Of a stretch of 64,000 nucleotides of DNA, positions 1 through 12,250 are shown in pieces. Made by a program: the position numbers and the translations under genes. Position 1 is the stretch's first letter, and every line of letters begins with the position of its first letter. Under the pieces are notes generated by a model. That model did no database searches, was not told where the DNA came from, and saw nothing but the letters and a program-made list of their open reading frames with translations. Source of the DNA: Rhabdophis nuchalis (Eukaryota; Chordata; Lepidosauria; Squamata; Natricidae); NCBI GenBank assembly GCA_039707465.1, contig CM077646.1, positions 76,222,715 to 76,286,714 of the forward strand, given 5' to 3'.

Positions 1-1231
1 AATAAGTGGAATTTGCTTATTTAATAAATTACATGAAGATAGTAATCTAAGGATTTTTTTTTTTTTACATGACAAGCACCAGTGGCAGTATTAGAAGCAA
101 CTTGCTTTAAGAATTGAACTTCAAGAAAGAAATCTCTGTAATAGTTCCCATGCTATGACAATGATGTTATTGGGTTATTATTGGGTACAGTAATTTAGTA
201 TGAATACTAGGTCTATGGCCCGGATGTTCAGAGAAAACGAGTACCCTCAGTTTATTGATGTCTGGTTTGCCATATTTTATATCTTCCGGAAACTGATTCA
301 TTCAAACAGTTGCTGAATTCAGTATATTACAATCAAATGGGACAGTTGTAATTAACAGATATTTATATAGTTCAGCATGCATTAAAAGCATAATTAAAGC
401 CTATCTGAAATCTTCAAATTAAATTTAGTACAGTAGAAACAGTGAGCCACTCTGAGTTTATCCAGTGTTTATCCATTCATGCAGGTCACATCACCTTTAT
501 GCTGGAGGACAATTTCTCCATTTTGTGCAAAATCTGGCTTAAAATTCTCTTTGTGCAGACAAGCGATAGTTTAACCAAAAGGCAGAGGATGGGGGTGGGG
601 GGACAAGAAATCTCTGAGTTGGACCAAACATATCTACAATGAGGGTTGTTACTTATAATTTTCTTACACTGGGAAATAAAATCTAAATGAATTAGTCATG
701 GTAAGTATTATAGAGTTGGCTTCAGATTATCCTTCATTTTTAGGGAGAAATAGTAAGAAAGGAATGTAGAAGAACACATTTCTTACAATATCTAGAATTC
801 ATACTTGGTGTGCAGTTCTATGTGTAGTTTTTATTGTGAATGATTCTGGTTGCACTTATAACTATATTGAATTCTGCTTCTATGCTGCAATATTTTAGGC
901 CATTAAAAAAAAAACAAGTTGGGTTTGGCAAGAATATCTTTTAACAGCGATCATAGTAATTTAGTTGGCTGTGTTTGTGAACCTTATGTGTTTCAGTTCA
1001 GCATTACATCCTAGGACCATGTGGAAGTTCCTAAACGTTCATGACTATAATTGTACATTCTTCTTCCAAAGCTAAATATCTTTTATTTCAATTGTCAAAA
1101 GTTTTAGATTATTATCTAAATTATTATGTCTTCATAAACATCTTTGATTTGAAATTCTTTGAGGAATAAATATAGGTAAGTTACATCAGAGTCTAGTCCT
1201 TAATTTTTAACTGGTAAAGAGCAGTTACAGA
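1..1231. other. Intronic DNA without recognisable elements
   Basis: This AT-rich sequence has only short chance open frames. It is presumed to be the end of the long ERC2 intron upstream of exon A, because no gene of its own is visible. Confidence 0.5.
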
Positions 1232-1430
1232 GAGCCAGTTGGGTGTGGTGGTTAAGGCACCAGGCTAAAATTTGGGAGTTATTCTCTCATCTTTGATACA
1301 AAGCCAACTGGGTGACCTTCAGCTGGTCATTCTCTCAGCTCTAACACTTCTTGCCAAGAAAACTGCAGGGATTACTCCAGGCAATCTGCTAGGGCTAAAA
1401 AAGTCACATACCCAATCAAATATACAGTCA
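1232..1430 (+). mobile_element. tRNA-derived SINE, squamate family with GTGGTTAAGGCACC head
   Basis: The head GGTGTGGTGGTTAAGGCACC resembles a tRNA A box, and CCAACTGGGTGACCTTCAGC and GCCAAGAAAACTGCAGGGA follow in the body. The same family is present in reverse at 55405-55612, where the corresponding body and A-box segments can be aligned by eye. It is followed directly by a TTTTC/CA simple repeat. Confidence 0.7.
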
Positions 1431-1551
1431 TTCTTTTTCTTTTCTTTTCTTTTCTTTTCTTTTCTTTTTTCTTTTCTTTTTCTTTCGTTCCTTCCCCCCC
1501 TCCCCCTCCTCCCCTCTCTCACACACACAACACACACACACACACACACAT
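1431..1551 (+). repeat. Compound microsatellite (TTTTC)n - C-rich - (CA)n
   Basis: A TTTTC pentamer run (about 1431-1485) is followed by pyrimidine-only CCTTCCCCCCC and then CA repeats up to 1551. It lies at the 3' end of the SINE and is probably expanded from its tail. The open frames on both strands here are low-complexity artefacts. Confidence 0.9.
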
Positions 1552-3090
1552 GCCTATTATCAGTGTTTGGTTTGAAATATGGGAAGAAAATGTCTAGCAA
1601 TTGGGAATGGTTTTTTTCTTTTTAAGCCACTCTTAAATTAAATAAAGACATCTTATATTTACATATACTTCCTAACAAATTCTACTTACATTATAAATAG
1701 TATAGGGTAAGCATTCAGCAAATGGAATGTTTGTATACTGGTATTATATAGTTTGAATCAGAAAAATCTCAAAAGTTCTGATCTCTTCCATTCCTTTTAT
1801 TTCTAGGAGTCAGACCAGACCCTGTTAATGTAAATACAATGGAAAATGCTGTTAGCATGCTAGACTCCTGTGTCAAGGTCTGCTTTTGCAAATCAGACAT
1901 TTGCCACTGGGTAGTTTTCCCTCCCTTTGGATATTTATTCTGTCACCACGAAGACATAACACCCGCAGTTTTGTTTGTATGCTCATATATGCAGCCCTTG
2001 CTGCTGAATTTATTTGTAATTACTATTTCTAAAAAGTAGATGACATCACTTATGTTATATCATGTAGCACTAATGTGAGTAAAATATAAGACAGAAGCAT
2101 TCAAGCCATCTGGCTTACAGATCCTTATAGAACTGAAAACATATAATTTTGGGCTTTAGATTTCACTCATGGTTAATGCTGTTCAAATGGGATGAAAATT
2201 ATATGTTTTCTAATTTGTACCTGTAGCCTTAAAGTTACAAAGGAAACAGAGAAATAAGGGGGAAAAAAACTATTAAAGTTGAGGTGAAATGTCTCAAGAA
2301 ATAATTTTCTGACAATCTCTTGAACATTTTCTGCTTTTCCTCTGAACTATTTGAAAATTTCACTGCTTTGGAGACAACACTTTGTAATTGTTACAGTTTG
2401 TCAACTGTGGGCATTAACTGTGAATCCAGATTTAATAGTTCTGAGTGTTACTTTAATAGTTTTGGAGCAAGGAATGGGATTGGCTGCTGCTCTTTCCAAT
2501 CCATTATTTCCAATACTATACAACACAATTAAAAAGGAACTTAATTACCGTAGATTAATTCTCTATCAATTAAACACAAACTTGTCATAATGATTGAGAA
2601 AGACAGATTCTAGGATTGAACTGGGAATGGGATAAACTTTCAGCTGCTTGATGATCTTAATAACTTTGCCAAAGAAAACTTTTTAGAAGAGACGTTACAG
2701 GTTTGACCTAAGCACTTACATTTATTGTCATATAACAGTTGCTAAGAAGTATAATTCAGAGAATCTTCATCCTCTGAAATCCCTGGGAAAATGTCACAAT
2801 GAAATACTGCTATTTATTGCATGTAATTGAGAGTAGGAATTGGGGTACTAAAAGCAAATCTCTGGAATAAAGCATGTGTCTATGTTTCTATATAATTTCT
2901 GTGATATAATCAAGTAAAAACTATTATACTATAAACAGAATTGCTTTGAAGAGCAAGGAGTTCTATGAATTTCATTATACTCAAGCTTCATTGGGTGTTC
3001 TTTGATGTAACTCAAGAAAACATGGAAGTTTTTCTCAAGGTTTGCTAAGTCTATTCTCACACATGCTTCTCTTCAATCATATTTTACTCT
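1552..3090. other. Intronic DNA without recognisable elements
   Basis: AT-rich DNA. The open frames of 60-80 codons are short and lack family signatures. No splice-flanked exon was recognised. Confidence 0.5.
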
Positions 3091-3850
3091 TCCTGCATTC
3101 ATCAACCCAGGTTTAACTTCATACCTGGACAAAGGGCTTCATAAATCAAGCCTGTTCACTTTATCATATGCTTTCTCTAAATCAACGAAATGCAATAAAC
3201 TTGATCACATTTGTGCACTTCTCAACATGCTGCTGCAGAGCAAAAATCTGGTTTGTATACCCTGTGCCTGGCATAAAGCCACACTGTGCTCTTTCGGCTT
3301 TTCCCTTTATGGAAACAATGATGGCATTCTTCCAGTTGGCAGACGCCAGTGCAATTTTCCCACACACAAACAGATTTCATAGCCATTCCATAAGCAAACC
3401 ATATCATATTTAAGATTTCTCTAGTTACACCTCTATTTTTATACAACCGTCCTCTCCATTATTTCAGCATTCTCAGAGTGTTTACGACTTCCTTTTCATA
3501 GTTTTTTTTACTGGGACCTTAACATTTACAGCATTAATTTCAGTTCCACTCTTCAACATATCGCTATCGTTTCCATATAAATCTCTAAAATGCTCCTTCC
3601 AACAATTCCCTCACTTTGGCTTGGTCCCAAATCTTTTCATCACTTTTGTTTTATTCCCACTCACTCTGCTTGTTTAGCCTTCTTCACCCTCTTCCAAAAC
3701 ATTTTTTTAAATTACCATCAAAACTGTTCTGCATTTTCTTTGCTTTTTAAAATTGTGACTTGCTTTTCTGACTACATTCTTAGTAACTATATATTATTTT
3801 CCTTTCTATCATAATCTTACAAGTGCCATGGCTATTCTTTAGATTGGCCT
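3091..3850 (-). mobile_element. Degenerate LINE reverse transcriptase fragment (RTE-like)
   Basis: The minus strand around 3446-3182 reads WKNAIIVSIKGKAERAQCGF, then MPGTGYTNQIFALQQHVEK. After a frameshift near 3187 it gives FVDLEKAYDKVNR, the reverse transcriptase motif A of RTE-like LINEs. The segment between KGK and QCGF is shorter than in the family, which suggests an internal deletion. The pyrimidine-rich DNA up to about 3850 is probably the upstream part of the same element. It is an old inactive copy, and the clade assignment is tentative. Confidence 0.6.
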
Positions 3851-4882
3851 AGGGATACTGACCTGTGCTGGCCAATTTGCTTTTATCAATTGAGGATTTC
3901 ATATATTGTTTTAGTACAATAGAGAAGGCACAGATGACTCTATAAGCCTTACTTACATTTCAGTCATATTTAGCGTTTTCTGCTAATGCAATGGGCTAAT
4001 TGGCCATTGTACTCCATGAGTAACCAAAGTCCAGTTTTATCAAAAACCAGTCAGTATGATTCTCTACAAGATATGAGCTCAAATCCAGAAACTAGTTTGC
4101 AAATCAAACTAGTTTGCTTCCTACTGACTAGTAGTTATATGCAATGCACTCATAATCAGGATACATTCTTTGTGACTCATGTAAGAATAATAAGTACATA
4201 AAACCCATGGTTTCTTTTTGTTGCTAAAAATGCACTCTCAAACTTTGAAACTGGGTAAAGCATAACCAGGAGCTTCAAGAGATAATATTTATTTTACAGT
4301 TTTCAATGACAGAGTGCCATTATTGGCTTAATGCATACTGTTTTGATAACCTTTATGTTTTGTTTTTCACCCTAGTGGTACACATGGATTTGACACAGGA
4401 TTTTTACCTATCAAATTAGAGGAGGAGGAAAGGAAGACAATTATTGGCAAATCAAAAACTACTCTGATTAAGAAAAAAACCTGTAGTTTGGGATTATAAA
4501 TTGCTATAAACCAAAAGGTGTTCAGTTTTAGTTCACAATGTATAAAAAAAATCTGACTTGTAGCCCAGTGACAAACCACATTTTTGTCTAAAATCCAATC
4601 TAAATTATCTTGGACCATTGATCCATTCATTTGAATTGATGTTAAATGGTTGTTGATAGATTACGACTCCCCACAATATCTTATCTGCCCCCAAAATGTA
4701 ATGTAATGCCACTGATAATCCATTACTCCCTTTCTATACAAGAAAATATTGGCATGTAAAACTATGTTTACATGTCTTCTCCTCTGTTTAATTTGAAGAA
4801 AGTTCATGTAGATTGAATTTGTACTTAATTGTTTGGCCTCCCAACAAGCAGAAAATCTCTATATATTTCTACTTAACCTTTG
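3851..4882. other. Intronic DNA without recognisable elements
   Basis: AT-rich, with no coding or repeat signature that I can name. Confidence 0.45.
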
Positions 4883-5100
4883 TGTTGTATCCTAACAATA
4901 GAAGTTTCCACTCGAGTCCACTTGCTCCAGTCCACTTGCAGGCACTGGAGCAAGTGGATTAGATGATTAGGGTCAGCTAGGATTGGTCAGTTGCGCCGGC
5001 GGGTTCCTTAAAAAGGGACCTCCGCCAGCGGTGTAATTTTACTTGACTACCTTGCAATAAAGAGCTGATTTTACTCCTAGTGTGGAGTAAATTACTAACA
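4883..5100 (+). mobile_element. Probable short solo LTR
   Basis: It begins TGTTGTATCC and ends TTACTAACA. Inside are a TATA-like CCTTAAAAAGGG, a G+C-rich segment and an AATAAA polyadenylation signal in TTGCAATAAAGAGC (about 5053), in the order expected of U3-R-U5. It is much richer in G+C than its flanks. No clear target duplication was seen, so the limits are approximate. Confidence 0.45.
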
Positions 5101-6448
5101 TTGTCAGGCTCCCAAAAGTTATCTAAAGTTGTGTGATAAACAAAATTGTGTATTCTTGTCCTTTATTAATGGATCTCAAAGCAATGTTAGTAATAATATC
5201 TATTGGAAAGGTTGTAAGACTTTTGCTATCAAGATGGTCTCTATTGAGCTAAATGGACTATTTGACTTGAATCACCGAATGTCCCAAAAACATGATATTA
5301 AAGTTCACTTTTGGCTATTGCTAACTTTGTAATAAGGAGTTAGACCAGGCCAATTGGTCAAAGTGAATGCCAGTGTTTAAAGATTTCTTTTAAAAATGGT
5401 TTTTTACTTAAAATTTGTCACAGTGGAAATATTGGTTTAAGATTTGTGATAAAAAGCTTTTAATGTTAGTTGCAGCCATCCTGACACTTTAATGATATGA
5501 GCTATAGTACTCAAAGTAATGGAAATGTGACCTTGTTTAAAACCATTATGTACTAGATTGATTGAACATTTTGCTTACAAGAGCATCCATTTATTCTATG
5601 TTGTCTAGATCTGATAAAGCTAATCACACATATTACATTTCCACAAATCTTTTTACTGTACTGCCAAATATTTTGAATTGTAGGAAGTTGGAAGGCTTAT
5701 AGGCATTTTTAAATAAGGTAGAAAGGACAATAACACTCATTTATTTCAATAGCAAATGTCACGTAACAATAGATGATTAATATAACAATATTACTTAATG
5801 TGTTTGATGTAACAGTCTATGAAAAATTATGATAGGTATTGTTCATCTACATTTGAATTTCTGTGTTTGAGATTTGAGGTGAAGGAAATGTCTCTAGAAC
5901 ACTCATATTTATGATATTTTGGAGTAAAATTCTATTTTAGTTATGTGGCTATTATGTCCAGGCTTAGTAAAAAGACAAAAATAAATAATTTAAGTACCAT
6001 GTGAATATATCCTTCACATTGGCATGTAAGCTGCAAAAGGTTTAAGAATATAAGCTATGCATTGATGCTTGTAAGATATTACTTTAGTGGGGTTTAATTT
6101 ATGCTCAACTTCTAATGACTTCATGAAATTGTCCATATAGATTTCTGGGTTTTATTTTTCCATAAGACAACATAAAGTAGTAACTTGAAAAAATAAAACT
6201 GATTAATTATTATTATTGATAATCTACTAAGATAAATGCTCTGGTGCAACAGTTCAAGTTAATATATGATACTACACTGAAATATTTTACTCTTTTTTGG
6301 AATATTTTTTTCAAATATAAGTATTACCATATTTAAAATATTTGCTGCTTGAATATTTACCTCTATAATTACAAAAGAAGTTGTAATCCACTTTTGTATT
6401 GTGAAACATATGAGGTTTGGTAAATGTAAATATATATATATATATGTA
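5101..6448. other. Intronic AT-rich DNA
   Basis: Nothing recognisable except a short (TA)n run near 6429-6446 that leads into the palindromic cluster. Confidence 0.45.
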
Positions 6449-7400
6449 ATTGTTTCACAACAACCTGTTATTAGGCCCCAATTAAGGGAGGAGACAGACT
6501 GTTTCCTTTCCTGCCTTTCGGCTCATCACCAGAGACCATCTAGACAGCAAGCCAAGAATTACGTTGTGTAATTTTTTAGATATGTGTGTTAGTTTTCTCT
6601 AATTTAATTTCTCTCTCTAATTTAATTTATTGATCAGCTCATAAAACTAACACACACACACAAACACACACACAAACACACACACAAACACACACACACA
6701 CACACATTTAAAAAAATCACAGAAAAGGAAACAGTATGTCTCCTCCCTTAATTGGGGCCCTAACAGGGTGTTGTGGAACAAATATTTTCCTTTTCTGCCT
6801 TTCGGCTCATCACCAGAGACCATCTAGACAGAAAGCCATGAGTTCCATTGTGTGATTTTTTAAATATGTGTGTTAGTTTTATGAGCTGATCAATAAATAA
6901 ATTTATTCTCTCTGATTTATTTATTGATCAGCTCATAAAACTAACACACACACACACATATATACATGTATATGTATATATGTAAAAATGTATATATGTG
7001 TGTGTTACGTTTTTGAGCTGATCAATAAATAAGTCAGGGAGACTAGGATAGATCTATTTCGAGCTTTTTAGCTCTCATCAGCTAGCCATACCCTTACTGG
7101 GATTTGAACCGGGGCTGTATTACATGTTAGGCAAAGCCTTAGCCACTTAAGCCACCAGGTTCTCTTCCTGCTCAGCTGAGACAGGAGGATAAGTATATAC
7201 TTTGTTCCACAACACCCTGTTAGGCCCCAATTAAGGGAGGAAGCATACTGCTCTCCTTTTCTGCCTTTCGGCTCATCACCAGAGACTATCTAGACAGAAA
7301 GCCATGAGTTCAGTTGTGTAATTTTTAAAAAAATATGTGTGTTATGTTATTTATTTATGTGTTATGTTTATTTAGCTCAAAAATGTAACACACATATATT
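6449..7400. repeat. Palindromic cluster of a tRNA-SINE-like repeat with CA/TG microsatellites
   Basis: The module CTGCCTTTCGGCTCATCACC-AGAGACCATCTAGACAG occurs forward at about 6511, 6796 and 7261. An adjoining module, AACACCCTGTTAGGCCCCAA, occurs forward near 6460 and 7210 and inverted at 6716-6780. A near-perfect inverted repeat at about 6871-6952 (GAGCTGATCAATAAATAAA and its complement) is flanked by TGTGTGTTAG and CTAACACACA. On the minus strand about 7165-7090 is a tRNA-like head with A box TGGCTTAAGTGG and B box GGTTCAAATCC. It is probably several nested or tandem copies of one SINE-like element. Confidence 0.75.
7090..7165 (-). mobile_element. tRNA-derived SINE head with A and B boxes
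   Basis: The minus strand reads GTGGCTTAAGTGGCTAAGG (A box) and, about 30 nt later, CCGGTTCAAATCCCAG (B box). There is no complete cloverleaf or acceptor stem, so it is a SINE promoter region and not a functional tRNA gene. It belongs to the surrounding palindromic cluster. Confidence 0.65.
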
Positions 7401-8918
7401 AAAAAAAAGAATAGGCAATAATATTCAACACAAAACAACATAGAACTTTCCTTCATATGGAGAATATGAAAAGATTCAAACTGATGTCAAGGTCTGTTTC
7501 TGCTTGGACAGCTTTGACTTCTGGAAAATAACACTGGTTCCTGATTTATAAACACATCCTGACAGCCATACATGTACCTGTTGCCTATAATACTGGGCGC
7601 TTAATCAGAAACAAGCTCTGTGTGCAGCAGGTTTTATTTCCTAGTGATTGTGAATAGGATTGCCACTATAATATAACTTTCATTGTTTCTTTTCTCAAAA
7701 GATCAAATGTATTTACAATGCAAAATATTTATGGACTGAGAGGCTACTCCAGATTTCATATACTAGCAAAATAATGCTAAGGGTCATTCAATACAAATTA
7801 CAACCTTACATGGGCAAAATGATGCCAGATGTTCAAGCTGGATTTTGAAAAATCTGAGGAGCACAAGACATTAGTGTTGATGTCTACTGTATAATTGATA
7901 AAGTCAGAGGATACCCCCCCCCAAAAAATCAGTATGTCATTAATTAATTAAAGAAAAACCTTTCATTGTATAGATCACTATGAAAAGGGCTCTGAAAAAA
8001 ATTTGGAATCTCAGATCAGATGGCTTCTGACCAGCAACACCACTTAATGACCATAGATGGTTCACTTCATGAGCACAGCCTTAACTGACTTTGCAAGTTA
8101 TGACTATGTCACTTAGTGATGGAATTGAAGGTCCCAGTTGGGGTTGGGAGGATTAGCTGTATATAATAACGACAGATACAAATCCTTTGGTAGAGTTGTC
8201 TTATGCTTTTTAAGATCATTGTTAGCAGCACTTCTCCTTCTTAACCTTACATGTACTATCTCATGTGGGATAAATCACCACAAGAAGACAAGGATTGCCA
8301 CCAAGGCACTTTCAATCTTGTCATTATGCCACCACTATTTGATGAATGGTGCTGTGAGTGTATCTAAATAAACAAATAAACAAATTTAGTGATAGGCAGA
8401 TTCCAGTAGCTCAGTAGCGTTCTGCTATTTTCTATGTATGTCTCTTGTTTAAACAATTGGGCTGCTGTGCATAAACTGAAAATATGTTCCTTAAGAAATC
8501 ATTGCCAGCTGCTGGCAAGCAGTCAAAGGAACATAGTGAAGGAATAGTTGAATTCAATAACAAGTCTGGGTACAATTAAGTGCATGTCAGGTGCTGAAGA
8601 GGGTATAAAGTTGGCAGCAAAAAAGAACATGATTATGTATTCTATTTTGGGTGTATTTTTGTGTGCACTGATTTATTTCAGTAGTTTATACTGTAATTAT
8701 GGTTTACCTGCATTATTCCACTGTCCTCTGGTTCCATGCATAAAGACTATTGTATTTGAGTAGGCCTTATACTTTGTTGCCTTAAATCCACAGATTTCAA
8801 ATACCCACTTATCTAGCCCTCTCTGCACATATGTGATTAGAACCAATAATTAGAAGGACAGTAGGACTCATTTCTAAGTAGATCAATTGCCTAGAGAAGC
8901 ACTTTCCTAGGAAAATTA
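7401..8918. other. Intronic DNA, one possible degraded MITE piece
   Basis: Mostly unrecognised. Around 8035-8150 the words CACTTAATGACC, TTCACTTCATGAGC and GTCACTTAGTGATGG resemble, in reverse, the TA-flanked MITE family at 34.5, 39.2 and 56.5 kb. The similarity is weak. Confidence 0.35.
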
Positions 8919-9380
8919 CCTATTTTAGGATGGAATAGGCCAACTTGCTGCGGCCAACTCACCATGGCCAACTTGTCACATTCAACCTACTGTAGCCAAC
9001 TTGCTATGGCCAATTTGCTATGGCCAACTCACTGCAACCAACTTGCTGTGGGTTAACATGCTGTGGCTAACACATTGCAGAATTTACCATGGGACAATTC
9101 AACAAATACTGTACAAATGTTAAATTAATTTCAATGAAACTATGGCAATAATAAAAATAAAGTCAATCCAAAAAATACAAAAGTTACAATAATTTTGATG
9201 AAAATGTGGTCACCAATCATAAAAGCTACTAAATGAAACAACTAATACAGCACTGAATTGTCCTGTGATGAGTTGTCCTGTAGTTGGATGGCCATGGAGA
9301 ATTGTCCTGTGGTGATTTAGTCACAGTGAATTGGCTGTGGTGAGGTGGCCATGGTGAGTTGTCCTACATCCTTTTAGGAA
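8919..9380. mobile_element. Fold-back element built of short tandem units
   Basis: The left arm (about 8931-9095) repeats units of the type GGCCAACTTGCTAT and CCAACTCACCATGG. The right arm (about 9240-9378) carries the complementary type GGTGAGTTGTCCTA and GGTGATTTAGTCACAG. The ends form an imperfect inverted pair (TATTTTAGGATG at left, CATCCTTTTAGG at right). About 150 bp of AT-rich DNA separates the arms. There is no coding capacity. It resembles foldback-type DNA transposons, but I cannot name the family. Confidence 0.6.
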
Positions 9381-9413
9381 GCTAGATGTAGCTGCAGCTG
9401 AGAACATTTAAAC

Positions 9414-9782
9414 CAGTGGTGGGATTCAGCAGGTTCGCACCTATTCGGGAGAACCGGTTGGTAACTTCCTAAGCAGTCCAGAGAACCGATTATTGGAAGA
9501 AATCTCTTTTTGTCTTTTCCCCTCTTTACAGGGGATCCTGTAAGGAAGACAGGAAGGAAACATTCTGGTGTTGTTTCTAGCTTAATCTTTATTGCCCTGC
9601 TTAAAGAAACTGCCTCTCTGGTTAACCCTTAGGACATTGTAACACCTAAGACGAGGCACCCATCAACGTGAGTGATGCTGCATTGGCCACGCCCACCCAA
9701 TCACATGACCACTGAGCCACGCCTACCCAGCTGGTCATTAGGGCAGAGAACCGGTTGTTACATTATTTGAAACCCACCACTG
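9414..9782. mobile_element. hAT-like nonautonomous element with perfect 8-bp TSD
   Basis: The ends CAGTGGTGGGATTCA and GAAACCCACCACTG are inverted. The flanks carry an identical 8-bp target duplication ATTTAAAC (9406-9413 and 9783-9790), the hAT hallmark. At 369 bp it has no transposase. Internal GAGAACCGGTT words near both ends extend the inverted similarity. Confidence 0.88.
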
Positions 9783-9892
9783 ATTTAAACATTCTAAAAT
9801 TCCAGTGATAACAGCTCTATGCACAATTTTTCTTTTCATTTGAGCGTCACTGTGATTAGTCTTACCTAAAACTGCTGTATATCTGGTTCTCA

Positions 9893-10930
9893 GTTCAAAG
9901 TTCAAAGCCTTTATTGTCATTGTACATCATGTATGCAGCAAAATTGGTTTGGCGTCTACTGATGCAGTCCATACTAGAATACAAGACAACATGAATAATA
10001 TAAAGAATAATCCTTATACAAGTAGTTAGGAAAAAAAACCTAGTCATACATTTCTATATGTACGTCATATTCTGTGCAACATGTATATTACTCTAGTGTA
10101 TGATCTTACATCATGGTATATACATATTACATACTACACTGGCACCAGTGAAATTCATCATATTAATCTGTTTGTGGTGCTATATTGTGTTTAGGAGTCT
10201 GACAGCCCCTGGGTACAAGCTGTTTTTAGACCTGTTTGTCTGGCTGGCTATACTTCGATGTCTTCTGCCCAATGGTAAAAGTGAAAAGAGACAATGGCCA
10301 GTCTGGTCATCCCTACGTATCTTCATTACTCTGCTGAAACAGTGAGACCTGGTGGTATCATCCAGTGGTCTTAGGGGGCAACCAATAGTTTCTTGTGCCG
10401 AATTAATCACTCTCTGTAGTGATTAATACCAGTATACCATACTGTCATCAGCCATTGTTCCACTTGATTTTTCCACAAGACTCTAAGGAAATGAAGTCTC
10501 TGTTGAGCCTATTAACCACCAGGTACATGTTGTTTTTCCAGGTGAGGTCTTGACTAATGAGCACTCCCAAGAATTTAAAAAAGGAAACCTTCTCCACATG
10601 TACTTCTCTCCCTTGATATAAAGTGGGGCAGGTTCATCTCTTTGCTTCTGGAAAACCAGCACCATCTCCTTTGTCTTGCTAGTGTATAGATGTAGGTTGT
10701 TTTTTTGAACACCATGTGGATACCTTCTGGACTTCTTCCCTGTATGCTGATTCATCCCCTCCAGTTATAAGACCCAGCACTGTTGTGTCGTCTGCAAACT
10801 TTATTATGATGTTGGATGGATCAGAGGATATGCAGTCATGTGTATGCAGCGAGTACAAGTAGGGATTGAGTACAGAGCCCTGAGGGGAGCCTGTGCTGAG
10901 CTTCAGGGTGAAAGATGCCAGCCCTTACTG
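9893..10930 (-). mobile_element. Rex1/Babar-type LINE, 3' portion with RT motifs B and C
   Basis: The minus strand gives a motif B stretch STGSPQGSVLNPYLYSLHTH and motif C IIKFADDTTVLGLITGGDES. It continues with YREEVQK, NNLHLYTSKTKEMVLVFQKQ and, near the end, HRSIASQTNRSKNSLYPGAV before a 3' UTR ending CAATGACAATAAAGGCTTTG. These match Rex1/Babar-like LINEs from memory. The copy is 5'-truncated, and the frame is broken after MVLVFQKQ and again later, so it is inactive. It lies antisense to ERC2. Confidence 0.8.
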
Positions 10931-12010
10931 TTTGTAAGGTGCAGATAGTAAGATGATCCCAATGGAGGTATGGCTGATCTGTTCATTATTTAGGCAACAA
11001 GAGCTGAAACATTTTTAAGCCCTGAGAAACAATATTCAGAAGCGGTTCAGGCAAAACCATCTTTGAGCCACTGGAATAAAAGAACGGTGAATGGGAAAGG
11101 AGGTACAGCACAGTTCAACCAGCAAGGTTATGCTGTTATAGCCTATCTTAGTAAAAAATAGTATTAGCCTTATGTGGAGCTAATGGTTTACAATGATGAG
11201 GCTTACAGCAGCTCTGCAGTTCGTTGATCAAAGTTTTTAGTATGCTCCATATTTAAAAGTTAGGATTTTTGTAATGTGCAGTTTTACCTTTTCAGCAGAA
11301 TAACAGAAGCTGACAAAGCTGATCATTTCCCTTTTACAGTCTCATGAATATTCATAGAAGTTGGCTTTTTGGGAGAAAAAAAATCCCTAGGTTTTCACAT
11401 TTTAGGCTACTATTTTTGTTGAGATGAGTCATGTACAGAAGACTTCAAGAATAAAAATGCCACAATAATTGAACATCACATACCAACCAAGTAGATAAAG
11501 TAAATTGCCATTAATTCTGTTTTGCCCTTCCAGTTTGATCCAACTAAAGTAATTGTCTTCATCTGTGCGTCCTTTACTGAACTTTGTTGAGGTTGTGCTG
11601 TTGCTCAGAATGGAAGCTTGTACCTTTAAGCTTATTTAATGAGCCTTCAGAAGAGCTGCTTTGATGTAACAATTCAGTGTTGTTCTCTGCAAATAAGAAT
11701 ATGCCTATTCAATTTCATGAAATATGAAATATATTCAATCTACACTTTCTTTTAAAAATATTCATATAAAATTAGATATCTACTAGGTTATATCAGCTAC
11801 ACTAAATATAACTCTAACCAAAAAACTAGCGCTACGGAATTTTAAATCTGCTTTATTATATTGGCTATAATACCATAACAGAATCTTACAAGTCTGATAG
11901 TGCTTTACTTCTCCTTTCCCCTTACTCACCTGTGAAACTAAGGAGATAACCTACTCCCTTCAGATTGTTTTGGGCTTGAATTGTGTTTTTTGTCTTGCTG
12001 CTCTGGGAAC
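10931..12010. other. Intronic DNA without recognisable elements
   Basis: AT-rich unique-looking sequence. No exon or repeat family was recognised. Confidence 0.45.
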
Positions 12011-12250
12011 AATAGCAGTAGCACAGACTTATATACTTATGTAAGTAAAAGCTTCATAGTGCTTTTATAGCTCTCTCTAAGTGGTTTACAGAGTCAGCCT
12101 ATTGCCCTCAACTATCTGGGTCCTCATTTTACCCACCTCAGAAGGATGGAAGGCTGAGTCAACCTTGAGCCGGTGAGATTTGAACTGCCAAACTGCAGCT
12201 AGCAGTCAGCTAAAGTAGCCTGCACTACCTAATCACTGCACTACCTCCGT
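12011..12250 (-). mobile_element. tRNA-derived SINE, family with GCTATTGCTATT-type 3' end
   Basis: Read on the minus strand it starts GGAGGTAGTGCAGTG, has a B-box-like GTTCAAATCTCACC, then AAGGTTGACTCAGCCTTCCA and GTAAACCACTTAGAGAGAGC, and ends GCTACTGCTATT. A second, forward copy is at 38581-38819. This is a common squamate SINE type; I do not give a library name. Confidence 0.8.

Noticed and set aside
7090..7165. Possible functional tRNA gene on the minus strand
   Set aside because: A and B boxes are present, but there is no complete cloverleaf and the unit is part of a repeated SINE-like cluster.
6449..7400. CRISPR-like array of spaced repeats
   Set aside because: Repeats are few, unequal in spacing and orientation and part of mobile-element sequence in a vertebrate genome.
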